NCBI RefSeq assembly: GCF_032854445.1
Contig: NC_088303.1
Span: 12,219,501 to 12,283,500 of the forward strand
Direction of reading: 5' to 3'
Length of the DNA: 64,000 bases
Origin: Liolophura sinensis
Taxonomy: Eukaryota; Mollusca; Polyplacophora; Chitonida; Chitonidae
The position numbers and the translations under genes are program-made. Below are positions 63,822 to 64,000 of this stretch, piece after piece (position 1 is the first letter of the stretch; each line of letters begins with the position of its first letter). The notes under the pieces are model-generated. The model worked only from the letters and a program-made list of their open reading frames with translations, was not told the origin of the DNA and made no database searches.

Positions 63822-64000
63822 TTTATTTGGCTGGTGTTTACTGTTTTGCACCATACTCAAGAATATTTCACTTGTACCACAGAGGCTCGAAATTAATTAC
63901 CACCTGCAGGTTGCTGGTAGACCTCCCAATCTACAACCAGAGAGGAAGCCAGGCAAAACCCGGTAGAAACCTACCACCATCTGCAGGTTGCTGGCAGACC
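63822..64000 (-). mobile_element. SINE family A, cut by window end
   Basis: TTTATTTGGCTGGTGTTTAC and CACCATACTCAAGAATATTT start the copy. The block around CACCTGCAGGTTGCTGGTAG appears twice (near 63900 and 63977), so it contains an internal duplication or two nested copies. Confidence 0.75.

Overview
This is a stretch of animal nuclear DNA, most likely from a marine mollusc and probably a bivalve. It is AT-rich and gene-poor. It lacks bacterial gene packing, and about twenty copies of one tRNA-derived SINE are scattered through it; I recognise that SINE, from memory, as a common molluscan repeat. Microsatellites, minisatellites and satellite arrays, small inverted-repeat transposons and a fold-back element make up much of the rest.

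Only one gene can be called with good confidence: an intronless 218-residue reading frame on the minus strand at 53512-54168. It carries the histidine/aspartate motif pattern of the DUF5662 family, which I remember mainly from phages, large DNA viruses and bacteria, with patchy eukaryotic members. A TATA box and two inverted CCAAT boxes sit at suitable distances upstream, so it looks like a complete transcription unit.

The other coding evidence consists of possible single exons with plausible splice sites and no recognised family. The best cluster is on the minus strand at 40.5-46.3 kb: four exon-like segments, a CCAAT/TATA promoter-like block and two blocks of one minisatellite family. A further exon candidate lies on the plus strand at 25635-25797, with weaker ones at 13.3, 21.3 and 24.0 kb. 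I cannot join these into a full gene model without transcripts.

Layout. 0-20 kb: non-coding DNA with SINEs, four minisatellites and one inverted-repeat element (15.7 kb). 20-31 kb: two more inverted-repeat elements (20.9 and 26.8 kb), a dispersed repeat (22.5 kb), a relic of the fold-back family (24.7 kb) and exon candidates. 31-40 kb: a nearly identical inverted pair of repeats (31.1-31.6 and 39.0-39.4 kb) abutting long CA/TA microsatellites, with minisatellites between them. 40-46 kb: the minus-strand exon cluster. 48.5-50.3 kb: 18-bp and 39-bp arrays. 53.5-54.3 kb: the DUF5662 gene. 55.3-57.2 kb: the dispersed repeat again and a 0.68-kb fold-back element. 58.0-59.8 kb: a 29-bp satellite with an 11-unit higher-order repeat. 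62.2-63.2 kb: a 32/41-bp array. No rRNA gene, functional tRNA gene, CRISPR array or recognisable reverse transcriptase was seen.
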